The notes under the pieces: model-generated
Database searches by the model: none
Told to the model about the DNA's origin: nothing
The model's input: the letters and a program-made list of their open reading frames with translations, nothing else
Shown here: in pieces, positions 13,540 to 25,303 of the stretch
How positions within the stretch are numbered: the stretch's first letter is position 1
Layout: each line of letters starts with the position of its first letter
Assembly: GCF_958298935.1 (NCBI RefSeq)
Contig: NC_084929.1
Location: 28,523,501-28,587,500, forward strand
DNA length: 64,000 bases
From: Phragmites australis
Lineage: Eukaryota; Streptophyta; Magnoliopsida; Poales; Poaceae
Direction: 5' to 3'
Translations under genes and position numbers: made by a program

Positions 13540-14062
13540 TAGATCATGAAAACCACACTTATCTACTTCTCACAAAAACCTTCCATCTGTCTCTCAGATC
13601 AGCCAACACACCAAATTGTTCGCTAGCAACTAGCACCTTGTTAAAATCCCTAGCGCACACCTAAGGCAGGTTGCATTTTGTGCCTAATAACTTCAGGAGA
13701 TTCCAACTTCTGTATCCTAGTTCCTTATTCGATTCACTGTAGAACCATGTAAATCTCCATTCTTGGTTGGAAGCTACAACAAATTGAATTTTTGTATCAA
13801 TATGCATTTTGTTGAGGGACTGAACATGTACAGTGATCTCACTAAACCAAAGCAAGGCAACACCACTCCCTCTGCCATAACTGCTCTCACCAATGCCATT
13901 AGGATAACCTAACACTCTGTTCAAGCCATGCACTCGGTCATCATACAAACGAGTTTTTGAGAGGAAGATTAACATAGGACAATGCAACTTCACCAAGCTA
14001 CATAACTCTTGAACTGCCTCAGACTGTCCCAAGCCCCAGCAGTTCAAGCTCAAGATTTTCAT
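13540..14062 (-). pseudogene. LINE ORF2, 5' part: endonuclease N-terminus
   Basis: The minus-strand frame starts at an ATG at 14,062 and begins MKILSLNCWGLG, the classic start of the plant L1 apurinic endonuclease. It reads through to about 13,661, then continues with stops to the inserted LTR: an AGDFNEV-like segment reads 'ARDFNKV', followed by CGFHDL. The catalytic glutamate of the LSETR motif is lysine here (LSKTR). Together with S-H-H in place of S-D-H in the distal part, this says the endonuclease is dead. The coding sequence resumes at 9,638. Confidence 0.85.
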
Positions 14063-14396
14063 TGTGCCCGACGAGAGCTGCTCCCTGCAACCACAATCAA
14101 TCTTGCAATTTTTTGTTTCTTCAGTAGATCACTGTGACTACCATCACATACATTGCCCTTTTCACTTAGCAACTAGACAAGATAACTCACCACACCGTCA
14201 GGAACTAAAGCATGATCTGCTACCATTGGAATGTTGAGGTCTGGTGTACTGCACTTTCCCTAGTCTTTAGCCTTCCTTTTGCGAGGAACCAGCAATTGCT
14301 TGTTCTGTCCATGTTGGCTCAGAACAAATATGCTCTTCAATGGAGCTAAATTTGTATCATGTCTATTGCCCGCTCCTTGCCTCTCCATCTCATGGG

Positions 14397-15250
14397 CTAT
14401 AGATTTTGGTGGGGAATTAACGTTGTCCTCCCTACCCGCCTCATCTCTTGTTTTGCCACTAGGAGCTCTATGATCATGCCCAGACCAAGCCGATGAATAA
14501 CGATTTGTTGTAAGTTAGAAGAAGAACCACTGCCATAGATCTCAGATGCAACCTGGCTAAAACTTTGAAGCTTCTTCTTCTTTTCTTCTAGCGCTCTCAA
14601 TCTGATATCATACGGTAGTTTACCAATAGCATTCCTCAGAGTTGGTGTATGACACGCAAGCTCCGTTTGCCCCATACGACTACATGAAAAACAGTATAAA
14701 GGCAATTTCTCATACTAAATATCGTACTACTCCGGATTGCCATTTTGATCGTTTTTAAGCAACACTCCCAACTGTAGCAGTTTGTCCATCTCAATCCAAG
14801 CCTCGCACGTAGAAAAGAGCCACTAGCCTTTTGATCAGCATCGACATCCAACTTAATTGTTGTCCCAATCAGATATGATGCTCTTTTGCCCCTATTTGTG
14901 TTCATCCAACCAAAGGGCAGATTTAGCATTCTAACGCATATGGCCATACGATCAAAACAAACATTAGAGGGTCACAATTTTTCATTTTACTATTGAAGCA
15001 CCACTACATGTTGGGAGGCCTTCCCTTCCCCGATCTCGATCATTTGCCTTCCATCGGTGCTAATTGCACATGAGGCGAATGTGGGAACTTGCTGTGTGAT
15101 ACGATCAGTGCAATCGCACACAAAACAGGTCCAAACCCTAGAGTTGCAACAAGACAACAGTTCTAAACCCAGGTGGAAATTGGGTGTAGACGCTGGTACT
15201 AGACTTGGTAGACAACGTATTGTGGTGGATGTTGATGCCGGAATGGACAT
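14397..15250 (-). pseudogene. LINE ORF1 (nucleic-acid-binding protein) remnant
   Basis: Two overlapping minus-strand frames together make the usual ORF1 of plant L1 elements. The upstream frame (14,636-14,947) contains RMLNLPFGWMNTNRGKRASY, matching the DUF4283 / zf-CCHC_4 region of such proteins. The downstream frame (14,397-14,705) has a knuckle-like CFSCSRMGQTELAC, i.e. C-x2-C-x4-Q-x4-C with the expected histidine replaced by glutamine. Frames are broken by shifts. Sequence above 14,947 (to about 15,250) still shows degraded ORF1 similarity ('PSNVCFDRMA'). ORF1 precedes ORF2 in the element, consistent with this order on the minus strand. Confidence 0.75.
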
Positions 15251-17249
15251 CAGCGGATGGTGTGGGTGTCGTAGCCATGGATGACCAATGGCGACGACAA
15301 CAACAACTTTTTCCTCAAAGCACTAGATCACATCAAAATCGCAAGAGCATGAAATTTTTAGAGTACTTTCCATTTCTCCTAAAAGAAGATGAGGATGAGC
15401 TCACTTATGAGGCACTGACCGGATGCAGCGCCTGTATCGAGGTCAAGGGCCGCCCGTCCCTGACGCATCTTGTCAATGACCGGTGGCGCTCAATAGGATC
15501 CCGCCATCCATGGCTCTAGGCCGCACACTGAGACTGTCTCCTATAGTGCCATCTGGTGTCAGCTCAGTCAGATACTCATGTCTTGATGCCGATCACCCCT
15601 TCTCCTCACTGCACAACTCCCACCCTTGCTCCCATCGACTCAACCCGGCTTCGGCCTCCGCTGGCCGTAGGTGGTCGACGGCGCATGGTGGCCAGTCGGC
15701 AACGTGTGGCGGTGCTCAGGCGTGACGCATTGCATGGCACGAAGGGGGCTAGCGGCTGGGGAGGCAGGATGGCCGGTGCGTAGCTGGCCAGTGGCGAAAC
15801 AGTGGCAGTGGCCGGAGGTGGAAGGGTGGTGGTCGGCGCTAGGGTTTGGGTGGGGGCGGAGCTCCTGTTAGTGTGTAGCCCTTGCCCCTTGGTTTGATGA
15901 TGTAACATAAACGCACTCTCTCCCTCTCCCTCTTGTTTCTCTCCAAGATCCCCCAACAAGTTAAAGTTCGGATATTGGATGAAATTGGCGGGATACCACT
16001 AAAATGGAAGGATCTTCTGATGTAATTGCACCGTGATGTGGCTATTGACACCTAAATCAATTCTCAGTAGACCCCATATATCAGCGACAAGTCGCTCCAT
16101 ACAGCTATGTCAGAGGAACCACTCACTCTAAACCTGTCAGGTGCACTGTGACGAGCTGAAAAGTGGCCGGTAACATGGAGTAGTGTTAATAAGGGCACTT
16201 CAGGACAGTCCACCCTTTCTGAGCCAGTAAATTGGGCAGAATGGATAAGTATCGAAGGGTGTAGGCCTGCACACGAATCATCAATTGAGGAGTAAGTATT
16301 TTGGTTTTTTAAAAGTGACATTGTTGACCGAGCACAGGTAACCGGACAACCATTATTTGGGAAAAAAGTATGATCGAATGCTCCTGAATTATGTTTTCTA
16401 GAACAAATAACGAGCAAAAAGGGTGAAGAATATATATTTTTTAGATGTCAAAATACACAAAAAAGAGAGAGAAGAAAACCGAAGGTGGTGCCTAACATTG
16501 AGATGTAATTCTAATAAAATATGACGTATATGTCTGTGTATTCGAAGTGAATATGGTACGGTTGAGACAGTGGTGAGCGTACAAGCGAGAAAGCAAGGTG
16601 CCCATATCAAATCATGCAGAGGGCTTTCTGCTGTCTCCTCCTCGATGCACATACTACTCATTGAGGAAAACAAGGCGCCATGCGTGCCTCCCTTCGTGCT
16701 CACACACCCCAGTACCCGAGTTTATAAATATATATTTTTTCAAAATTTGCATAACTACGTGACTGTTTCAAAATTGTAACAATACGTAACCGTTGACTGC
16801 TCATCAGGTGAGAATAAGATGTCATCCGATGAACGAGAGACACTTATAGGCTCTGTCGGTTAGAAGATTAAAAAATACAATGAGGAACAGGTGATACCTT
16901 GCTATTGTCTAGTGAACAGGTGAGATCTTCATGAATGGGTGACAATAAGATGCTGTCCAATAAACGTGCGACATCTTACTGTGGTCTCTTTATTTATTTG
17001 CGGTAGAATAGACGTGTGCCGCAATGTTAATATTTTAGATTTGTCCAGTGCTATTAGATGTTTATGAGATATTTTAGATACCCGGATTTTACATAAAGAG
17101 AAATGTGAAAATGGTGATTTTAATAGGAACTGTGACATACACGGATGGTGGCATGTATGATACACAATTATTCTAACATAAACAAGTATCATGTCTAAAC
17201 CTAACATGTCTTAAGGAATATAAACAATATAATTACAACATGTGGTCTA
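15251..17249. other. Non-genic stretch, possible LINE 5' region then unassigned
   Basis: 15,600-15,880 is GC-rich and opens several overlapping frames on both strands, none with a recognisable domain. It may be the 5' leader of the LINE. 16,400-17,200 is AT-rich with short repeated phrases (for example 'ggtgaNaataagatg' near 16,808 and 16,940). I see no gene. Confidence 0.4.
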
Positions 17250-17830
17250 TTGAGTGGTACGTGGTTACTTTTCCTTCCTCGCTGCTTCTGGTTCTGCCTT
17301 ACGCACCCGACGTTCCCTCTCTCGCTTCCTCTACCTCTTCGTCTCATGGGCCACCGTCATCATACGGTTGCACTACTCCCTCATTTTCTGATGTTCCTCC
17401 TGAATGCGCTTGCGCATAACCTCCATCCTCTCGTCGGCTTCCATCTCATGAAAACGTCTCCAAATGGCGTGGTGCTAAGTGTGACAGGGGAACACATCTG
17501 TTTACAACGGCTCAGTATCCAGTCAATGTAAGAAGTCACTTAAGGATGCTGGAGATTGCAAAGGAGATAAAAATATTAAATGGTAATTCTTAGTTGTATT
17601 TAGAGTAGTTTGGTCAAAATGGTTACCTAGTGGCAAGAGTCAACATTGGTGCTTCCCTGCTGTGGATTGTACTTGTAGTTGCGGCACATGAAGAATCTTC
17701 TTCCGTAGGTGTCAGAAAACTCAGATGACTTCATCACCCTACAAAGGCATCTGCACCAGCATATGGGCACTTCAACCCCATCAAACGTAGCATCTGGCAA
17801 GTATTTCTTAGGGAAAAGATCGAACGCCAT
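17250..17830 (-). pseudogene. Transposon-associated GRF-type zinc-finger protein remnant
   Basis: Minus-strand frame from 17,830 reads MAFDLFPKKY... then a zinc-finger segment VPICWCRCLCRVMKSSEFSD (about 17,710-17,770) followed by YGRRFFMCRNYKYNP. This C-x-C...C...RFFxC pattern fits GRF-type zinc fingers that are common in repeat-borne plant genes. After a stop and a probable intron, the same strand at about 17,270-17,450 encodes a charged, coiled-coil-like stretch (HEMEADERMEVMRKRIQEEH...) with internal stops, typical of the second half of this family. No function is known. It is divergent from the related remnant at 18,304. Confidence 0.5.
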
Positions 17831-17949
17831 TTTCTTGCTAGCCAGGAGGTTATCTATTTATACTGCAGATTCTTACTAGTGCATGGACTAAGTCCATAGA
17901 AATTGACCCTCAAAAGGAGTTGATTCTGCAGTAAGGTGTGGTCATATCA

Positions 17950-18110
17950 ACTGAAAAAACTACTACTGAAAAGGCTACTTCTCAAAAGGCTTCTTCTGAA
18001 AAGCCTAATTCTAAAAAGTTTACATCTGAAAGGCTATATCTGAAAAGGCTACTGATGACAAGGCGAGTTCTGAAAAGGATAGATATGAATTGGCTAGGTC
18101 TAAAAAACGA
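17950..18110 (+). repeat. 15-bp minisatellite (coding-like SEKAT repeat)
   Basis: About ten imperfect copies of a 15-bp unit close to 'acttctgaaaaggct'. In frame from 17,938 it reads TEKATSQKASSEKPN and then slips frame within the array. It sits between the two divergent zinc-finger remnants. Whether it was ever coding is unclear. Confidence 0.75.
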
Positions 18111-18303
18111 GTACGTGTTTTATTATCACGGTTAGATGTGTGTGGGTAACACAAATTTGACGGTAATATTATGCCACAGTAGAAGGATGTATGCTGCTGC
18201 AACGCAACTATAAAAGACTCATGTATCTAGAAACTAAAACCACATTGATCAATGTAGGGTAGGGGAGGGAGGGGCGAGGAAGAAGGGGGCAGGGCGGGCG
18301 ACG

Positions 18304-18770
18304 GTGAGATGGGAGGGTTCGTTTGGTCCAACTAAGTATGAGGAGCCTCTATATAACTTTGCTTTGCAGTATAAGAGTGATTTTTGTCTTTCAAATCACC
18401 TAAAGATTTACGAGCACCCAAATAAGCTATGGCTCAAGTGCTCCCATGGCTACGATTGTGTTGTTCAGATGTACAATAGGAGGTTTTATGGGGGCATCGA
18501 TTCTTCCGATGTCCTCTTGGTAGGGTAATAATTATTTCACCATCACTGTTCATATCCTTATTTGAAAACATTATATATTGTGACCTTCACATTTTTGCAG
18601 GCCTCCGACGATGACCCCAACAACTGCCAATACACGAGATGCGTCAATCCTCCTATTCTGCAGCATATCTAAGATTACATCCACCCTATGCGAGGCCAAA
18701 TTCGACTTGCAGAGTGAAGTGGAAATTATGCCAAGTCCTCCTGTAATACACATAGAGGACACTTTTGTAT
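18304..18770 (+). pseudogene. Zinc-finger (GRF-like) repeat-associated protein remnant with probable intron
   Basis: Plus-strand frame reads ...YKSDFCLSNHLKIYEHPNKL then KCSHGYDCVVQMYNRRFYGG, a C-x-H...C motif seen in a family of repeat-borne grass proteins. A one-base shift after the GG gives HRFFRCPLGR. A GT...AG interval at about 18,525-18,600 (tttttgcag acceptor) then leads to ASDDDPNNCQYTRCVNPP, continuing the zinc-binding pattern, followed by a stop. There is no in-frame ATG at the start, so the 5' end is missing. The frameshift, the stop and the missing start make this a pseudogene. Family assignment rests on memory of similar proteins and is moderate. Confidence 0.45.
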
Positions 18771-18776
18771 GCATTG

Positions 18777-18820
18777 ATCTATAGTACACTTGCACGTGAT
18801 CTATAGTACACTTGCACGTG
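18777..18820. repeat. 22-bp perfect tandem duplication
   Basis: The 22-bp unit beginning gatctatagtacactt and ending gcacgt occurs twice head to tail. Small and probably recent. Confidence 0.8.
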
Positions 18821-19437
18821 CCACAATAGAGATGCTCCTCCTCCACCTCATGCTCCTCCTCCTTTAGTGCAATACGGTTTTGGAGATTATTGGACCTTAG
18901 GAGCATCATCATAGTTCACTCTAAGTCACTACAATTAGAAACACTGTCAGGACGACGTTGTAATTTGTGTATCGTCCCATCAATCTTCGCCCTTTTAAAT
19001 TCCCTAAGGAATGTTCATGGTACAACTCGACGCTCTAACTAGAATCTCAAAAAAACACAAGACATGAAACATATTATGGCACTAACAATAGCATAGTAGC
19101 CTAAAGAAAATAGCATTACACCCATATTAACATAGTACCATAACATCTACAATAACATAACATAACATAACATAGCATATAGGTTACATCCTCTCTTGGG
19201 GACGACCCCCTGGTCGCATCCAGCATAGGGACCCTGCGTCTCTACACACTCACCTGGTGAGCTGGGTACATCAGCGGGTTCGATGGAACAATCGTGTGCC
19301 CAGTCATCCAATAGGCGATGGAGTGGCGTAACCGTCCTAGGAGGGCTGTGTCCACGGAAGTGGCATGCCAAGTAGCTGGGATGCACTGAGCTCGTCACTC
19401 TGTGCGTAGATGTACGAGTACCCAGGGATCTGACTAC
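18821..19437. other. Non-genic stretch, nothing recognised
   Basis: Contains a short 'aacat' repeat at about 19,155-19,175 and minus-strand frames without recognisable domains. It ends at the CACTA terminus. Confidence 0.4.
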
Positions 19438-19901
19438 CACTACGTGAAAAATAGATAAAGGAGACACAATTTAGTAAAGGGTCATTATACGACAAATCTC
19501 ATTGAGCCAGTCATAAGTGATGGGTCATATCACCACCTATCATTTATGAAAGTAATAAATGACGGGTAATCTTAGAACATGTCACTTATGACTTAGTTCT
19601 GTTATAAGAGTTGGCCAGCTATTATGTGCACCCAACAGTTACAAGACTCAACAGTACTATACGCATAGTAGATCTGACAATTTTCTTCGGTTCCACTAGA
19701 GAGACTCTAACCCCTATTTGGTAGATTTTTTTGTGCTTTGAGTTGTATTCGACTATTTTTCATCTTTACCCAAAATCTTTGCCCGATCTACCGCGAGATG
19801 CCACAAATCTAGTGTAATTAATTGTATGGAATTTTTAATTGCACGCTTAATCATAGAATTAAGGTAATTGTTAATGAAGAATGGATATTTTTACATTGTA
19901 G

Positions 19902-20895
19902 ATGGCGTACAGAAGTTGGATGTATCTTGAGACCCAGAATTGTCCGAAGTACCTGAGCAGGGTGAAGTATTTCATGAGTGCTGCTTTGGCGGATATGAAA
20001 GATCATGGTAAAACGACAATGTATTGTCCTTACCACAATTGCATGAATGATAAGTAGTTCCCAAAATCAGACAATATCTATGAACACTTGGTCATGTGTG
20101 GATTTAAAGAGAATTATACATGGTGAAACAAATATGACGAGGAAGGCCTTAACGAAGGAGAGATGGATCGGAGCCTCTATGCTGACAGTGTGGATCAAGG
20201 ACTTATATCCGGTGATATGGATCATGATCTCAGGGACGAGTACATATTAGGTTTCAATGGTAATGATCTTGAGGATTTTATGGAGAATACGGACCAGATG
20301 GTGTGGGATGTTGAGCGGCACGACGAGTATATAGTGGTGAGTTTGCTAAATTCTAGGAGTTTGTGCGAGATTCCAAGATGCCTTTTATCTTACCTGTAAG
20401 GAGAAGTACACACACCTGTTTGGAGACCTAAAGCTTCTATAGCTAAAGGCAACTCATGCTTGGATTGACAAGAGTTTCGAGGCATTGCTGGATCTGCTAA
20501 GGGACATGCTACCGGAGGGGGACTTGGTGCCCAAGGGCGTCTATGACACGAAGAAGATAATTTGTGCTTTATGACTAAAAATAGAAAAAAATACATGTAT
20601 GTAAGCAGAATTGTATCTTGTTTTGTGGAGATTATGCAGGGCTAGATCAATGGCTCGTGTGTGGAACCCATCGATATAAGCATAGAAATGATGGTTGTGA
20701 CGGGGATGAAGGCAAGAAAAGTAAAGGCTCACCTAGGAAGGTGGTGTTGTATTTTCCTGTAATTCCTCATCTGGAGTGATTGTTTGCCAACATAAAGGAG
20801 GCCCAATTGATATGTTGGCATAAAAGGAGTCTTAAGAATGACGCAATGATACGACACTTAGCGGATTCCGCTCAGTGAAAAACCATTGATTTCAC
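19902..20895 (+). pseudogene. CACTA TNP2-type transposase, N-terminal part
   Basis: After a 'ttacattgtag' acceptor, ATG at 19,902 begins MAYRSWMYL, the start of the transposase-associated N-terminal domain of TNP2-like proteins. It continues with YCPYHNCMN, then DNIYEHLVMCGF and ENYTW, the CxxC...H...GF...YTxW pattern of that domain. Farther on come DLKLL...KATHAWIDKSFEALL (about 20,420-20,480), LLPEGDLVPKGVYDTKKI, and AGLDQWLVCGTHRYKHRNDG with FPVIPHLE and NDAMIRHLADSAQ, all in the order expected of TNP2. In-frame stops (for example TAG after MNDK at about 20,056) and frameshifts are numerous. The sequence breaks off at about 20,895 where LTR sequence starts. The catalytic region is missing. 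Confidence 0.85.
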
Positions 20896-23800
20896 ATTTG
20901 GTTGATTCCACATTTGGTTGGAATAATAGAAACAATATCTTTAACTTAAACGTAACTTCGATCTTACAAAAAGAACCAACTAGTGTCAAAAAGCAAAGAC
21001 ACTGCAGCGGAACTAAGTGTAGCCGTCATCTTCAACTGGGCAACTCCACAGGTAATCGATGGAGAACACACCTTAGAATGCGCTATCTTCCATGAAGCCT
21101 TTAATATCTTCCCCGACTAAGAAACATTGTTTGGATATAGCAAGTGTGAGTACATAGAATACTCAGTAAATGTAGGAAAGTATGACATGAGTCAAATATC
21201 AAGAATGGCTGAACTCAGGGGTTTGTTTGCATAAATGCCATCTATGCTAACATAAGAGTTATAAAAAAACATCTATTTAACTAGGTGATTCATCATGTTA
21301 TTACCAACATCTAGAAACTTCTCCACATATTTTCTAACTACCTGAAATCCACATCAGGTTCCCAACCCATCCATCTTGATATCCATTACAAGTAACCGAG
21401 GACCATCCACTATTACCCATCACAGGTAACCAACCATCCAACTACTACACAATACAAGTAATGAACCATCCAATTGCTACCCATCACAGGTAACAATCAT
21501 CCAACTACTACCCATCACAGGGAAACCATCAACCAAACCAAAATCCAAACCCAAACCAACTAATCATGTGAAGGGACCACACCACTATTAACTATGAGCA
21601 CGACTGATATATCATTTTTACACTCTGCAGAGGTTGTCCAACTTTACCCACGAGTCATGATTCCCGTATGCCCGTGTGATCACAACATTTACACACTTTC
21701 GAGGTGTGCGACTAGGTTTCACTACAGGGCAGTTACAAAACATCCTCCCATCAAGAATAAGCCCGCTGAGATTTCACCGTCGTCAAAGTGGCATCGCACC
21801 ACCCAGAAGCCCTCTCTTGCGTCTTGTAGCTCTAAAAGAATCACTCTTTCCTTCCTACACCACCCTTGGCTTATGCCACGTTAAGGATTTGCTAATTAAT
21901 TGGCTAGTCCATACCCATATAAGCCTCGTGGTTAAACTGTTAATTGGGGTTACTCGTTCCACGAACCGGTCCTTAGGATACTGAGCAAACACTACCACCA
22001 ACTATAGTGCTTTCACGCACCTGTGCATTCTCGCACCATCCTCATCTAACCTTCTGCTCAACATCCCTATTTTCCATGTTGCTACAACAATTACCAGTAT
22101 TCTCATCTCATAGTTTCATAGACTATTAGTCATATTTAACCAACAACCCAACCATACCTTTGTGCAAGGCTAAGCATAAGCTACCCAACATAACCACTAC
22201 TGACAACTAGGCAGACAAGGGATATATGGAACATGGTATTATAAGTAAATGAGATTCATTAACAACATGCATATTTGATATATAGAACATATTTGAAAAA
22301 TTGGGATTAGAATGTTCAAGGACACTTGCCTCCTTCCAATGTTTTGCTCCGTGTTGTCGAAATCTTGATCTTGAAGTCCTTCGAACTATTAGGGAACGCT
22401 ATCGACTAATCGCGGGAACTACCGACAAACAACACAAAGGAAACACTAAGAATATCATACCAAACATTATCAAAACACTATGGTTGGATATGTTATGGTT
22501 TTAGAAAAATTTAGATGCAAGAATTGTCTAAATCAGAGTTAGGATGAAGGAGAATGGGTTTCGAGAGATGGATTAGGCTGAAAAGGAAAAGCTGATTTAC
22601 CAGAACTATCTTCCTATAGGAAAAAGTTTTATTACGAAATCATTGTGTTATGCTTGACAACGTCATTATGCAAGTTTCAAAAAGTATATGGCTGATTAGA
22701 CTTTGCTGACTAGGCTAAGGAGTTGATGTGGCACTGACTTGACATGCCATGCAAGCACCGTCTTGGGTTAAAGAAGAGGTATGTTGAGGTCTAGTCTCAA
22801 TCAACATGATGGATCAAAATGACCAAAGGTTGCATAGCTAGGTTAACGATATTGCCAGCGACTCTCTGTAGCGGCGGCGGAGGCTCGGGTTTCATTGAAG
22901 ATGGCGATCGATCGCATGGCCACTAACATCGACCCTAGGCTTCAGTGGCATTTAAGCAAAACAAAGGAAGCATGGGGTAGAACATGGAAAGGCTAACTCA
23001 GAGGTAGTGGCAAAATAACGATGAATGGTGCTCAGTTTGGTGGTGACCGTGAACAGATGCAACAACGATGACGCTCACGTTCCTGGAGATTGGATATGAA
23101 ATTTGAGAAACCATCTAAACAAAAACATTAATATTTCCCGGGAACAAAATGCTATGGCCCAGGATTGGGCATATCATCCCCTGAGAGGAAAATTGATCGG
23201 CGGAGATGAGATGGGTGATGGCTACAACAAGCTACGGTTGGCGACCACGTTTCAGTCGTGTCGTTGAACAACTAGTGAAGGGATCCTAGTTACACATATA
23301 ATACTCTATAGAACACGTCATGACACAGTTGGCGCATCCATACAGCTTGTGGATCGATGGGGAACGCAAATGCAAACCCAATACGCGTGCAGAAAGTGAC
23401 CAGACACCGGACAACGACATTGCGACAACGATCTCGGTGGCATCGGGGTTCTAATGGTCAACCTGTTTTATGGGGTAGTTAAGGGATACTAGGGCCACAC
23501 TCTCATGAATGGGAATCACAATTGGTGCAATATTTGGCTGGGAACGCTGATGCCAATCGGTGGTTGCGTGGCTGTCCGTAATGGCGACGACCGTGGCGAC
23601 GCAGCGAGGGCTCCGTGGGGACTAGGGCTTGGCTAGGAACTTAGTATGATGGTAAAATAGGGGTAAGGGAGGATATGGAGGTGCAGGATCTGGTCTTTAT
23701 CTTGCTTGACGGTCGGGGAGGAGGCCGTCGACACAGTGCACGGCAACGGCAACGGTGGTATTGGAATTCAGGCTCACATTTCTGTTTCATCATTTCAGAT

Positions 23801-25303
23801 ATGAATACCTCTAGTGGACATGTATAAGACTTTGTGTAACACATGGTGACATGGTCGGTGCATCAAAATAGCTTATGGATGGATGGGAACACGGACAGAA
23901 CCTCTAGTGCGCGTGTTGGACAAGCACAGACGTGTGGAAGCGTCAGAGAAATGTAGATGCCAGTGGCGTCGATGCTCCGTTGGACGATCTGATTGGTTTC
24001 ATTGTGGAGGACAACTACGGGCATGTTGCAGTAAAAGGTACCAATGATCAGAGCTCTGGATCATCGGGAACAACGATGCCAATTAGCGGACACGCTACTG
24101 GCCGCGAGAACGACGGCTGCTGGACACGCTACTGGCCGCAAAAAGGAGGCATGGATAGGGTTCTAAGAGGGCTAGAGGCACCTGGAGGATTGTATATATA
24201 GGGAGAAGGTCGTGAGGAAGAGATAAGAGCGGCCGGAGTCCGTGTATGGCATGACATAGAGTCTAAGTTGGATTCCGAGTCTGTTACGATTGCCTTTCTC
24301 GTAGGCCTGTAATACGAGGATAATATCTCTAACTTATGAACTCCAAATTGGACGTTTTTGGACTCTATCTCGTAGTAGTAAAAAAGATCTACAACTTTGG
24401 TATTCATTGGAGCTTCTGAAAATGCAAGCTTAATTTTCAAAAATGCGACACAAGATGAACTATTCAAACTTGAATTTATCTGGTCAGCACTGATTTCGAG
24501 GGCCATAACTTTGAGCTCCAATATCCAAAAGGATACTTCCATAAGTGCAAATCGAAGCTATCGAACAGACCTACAAGTTTGGTATTGTAAAGATTTTTTA
24601 TTTGAGGCTGTCTTGAACTCCGAAACTACGTGGCTAGATGAGGCTATTTAGGACTACACGAATATTTAGGGATTTTGTTGATCCTTTTCTTGGGTCTTCT
24701 AAAAGACTTATGTGCCAATCAAGAGCTTGAAGTTCAGCAAGATTGGGTACAAGGGCACTTTAGGCATATATAGGTTTTGAGAATATAAAGTTTTGCAGAG
24801 AAATTTAGTAGGGTTTGAATTTGAATTGAGCTTGAAGTGAATTTTGAGATGAAGGAAAAATAAGGTTAAACAAGAATGGGAGTAGATAAGGAATTTGAAT
24901 TTGGATTTGGATATGATTTCAGGAAAAGAAAAGATTGACTTTAAACAAAGATTTAGATAAGATTTGAATTGAACTAGAGAAGGATTGGGTATGATCAAGG
25001 ATTGAATAGATAGTAAATTTATGGATTTTTAATTGTAACAATTAAGACCCTTAATTTATTCACTAATGAATTTTGTAAAAACCTTTTCAAAACCTTTTTC
25101 TACTCAAAACACCAAAAAAAGAAGAAAAAACTCTAATATATTTACTTGGATCCTAGCAAAATTCAGCATGCAATGAATAAGAAATAATAACCTATGTTGT
25201 TTGGTTGTTCAGGAAAAGTGCATTTAAACTACTCTATTTGTGAAGCTACTCACTAGTGTTGAATTTTTTTAAGAAGTTTGTAAAATTCTGGAGAGTATGG
25301 TGA
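20896..25303 (-). repeat. Long LTR (Del/Tekay-like) lying within the CACTA element
   Basis: 21,000-22,500 matches the first part of the solo LTR at 55,032: both carry the 'cactctgYagaggttRtccaac' block and a block near 22,350 / 56,430 reading 'cttgatcttgaaNtcc'. The right end, GGTGACA at 25,303, is LTR-like. The expected TGTCAC left terminus is not visible, so the copy is truncated or diverged at the left. A block of roughly 530 bp is duplicated inside it (about 23,310 and 23,840). The right part also matches 1-1,523. No flanking duplication was found. Strand is inferred from related copies. Confidence 0.65.

Noticed and set aside
15483..15959. Overlapping frames of 75-117 residues
   Set aside because: All in a GC-rich patch near the LINE 5' end, on both strands, without domain similarity.
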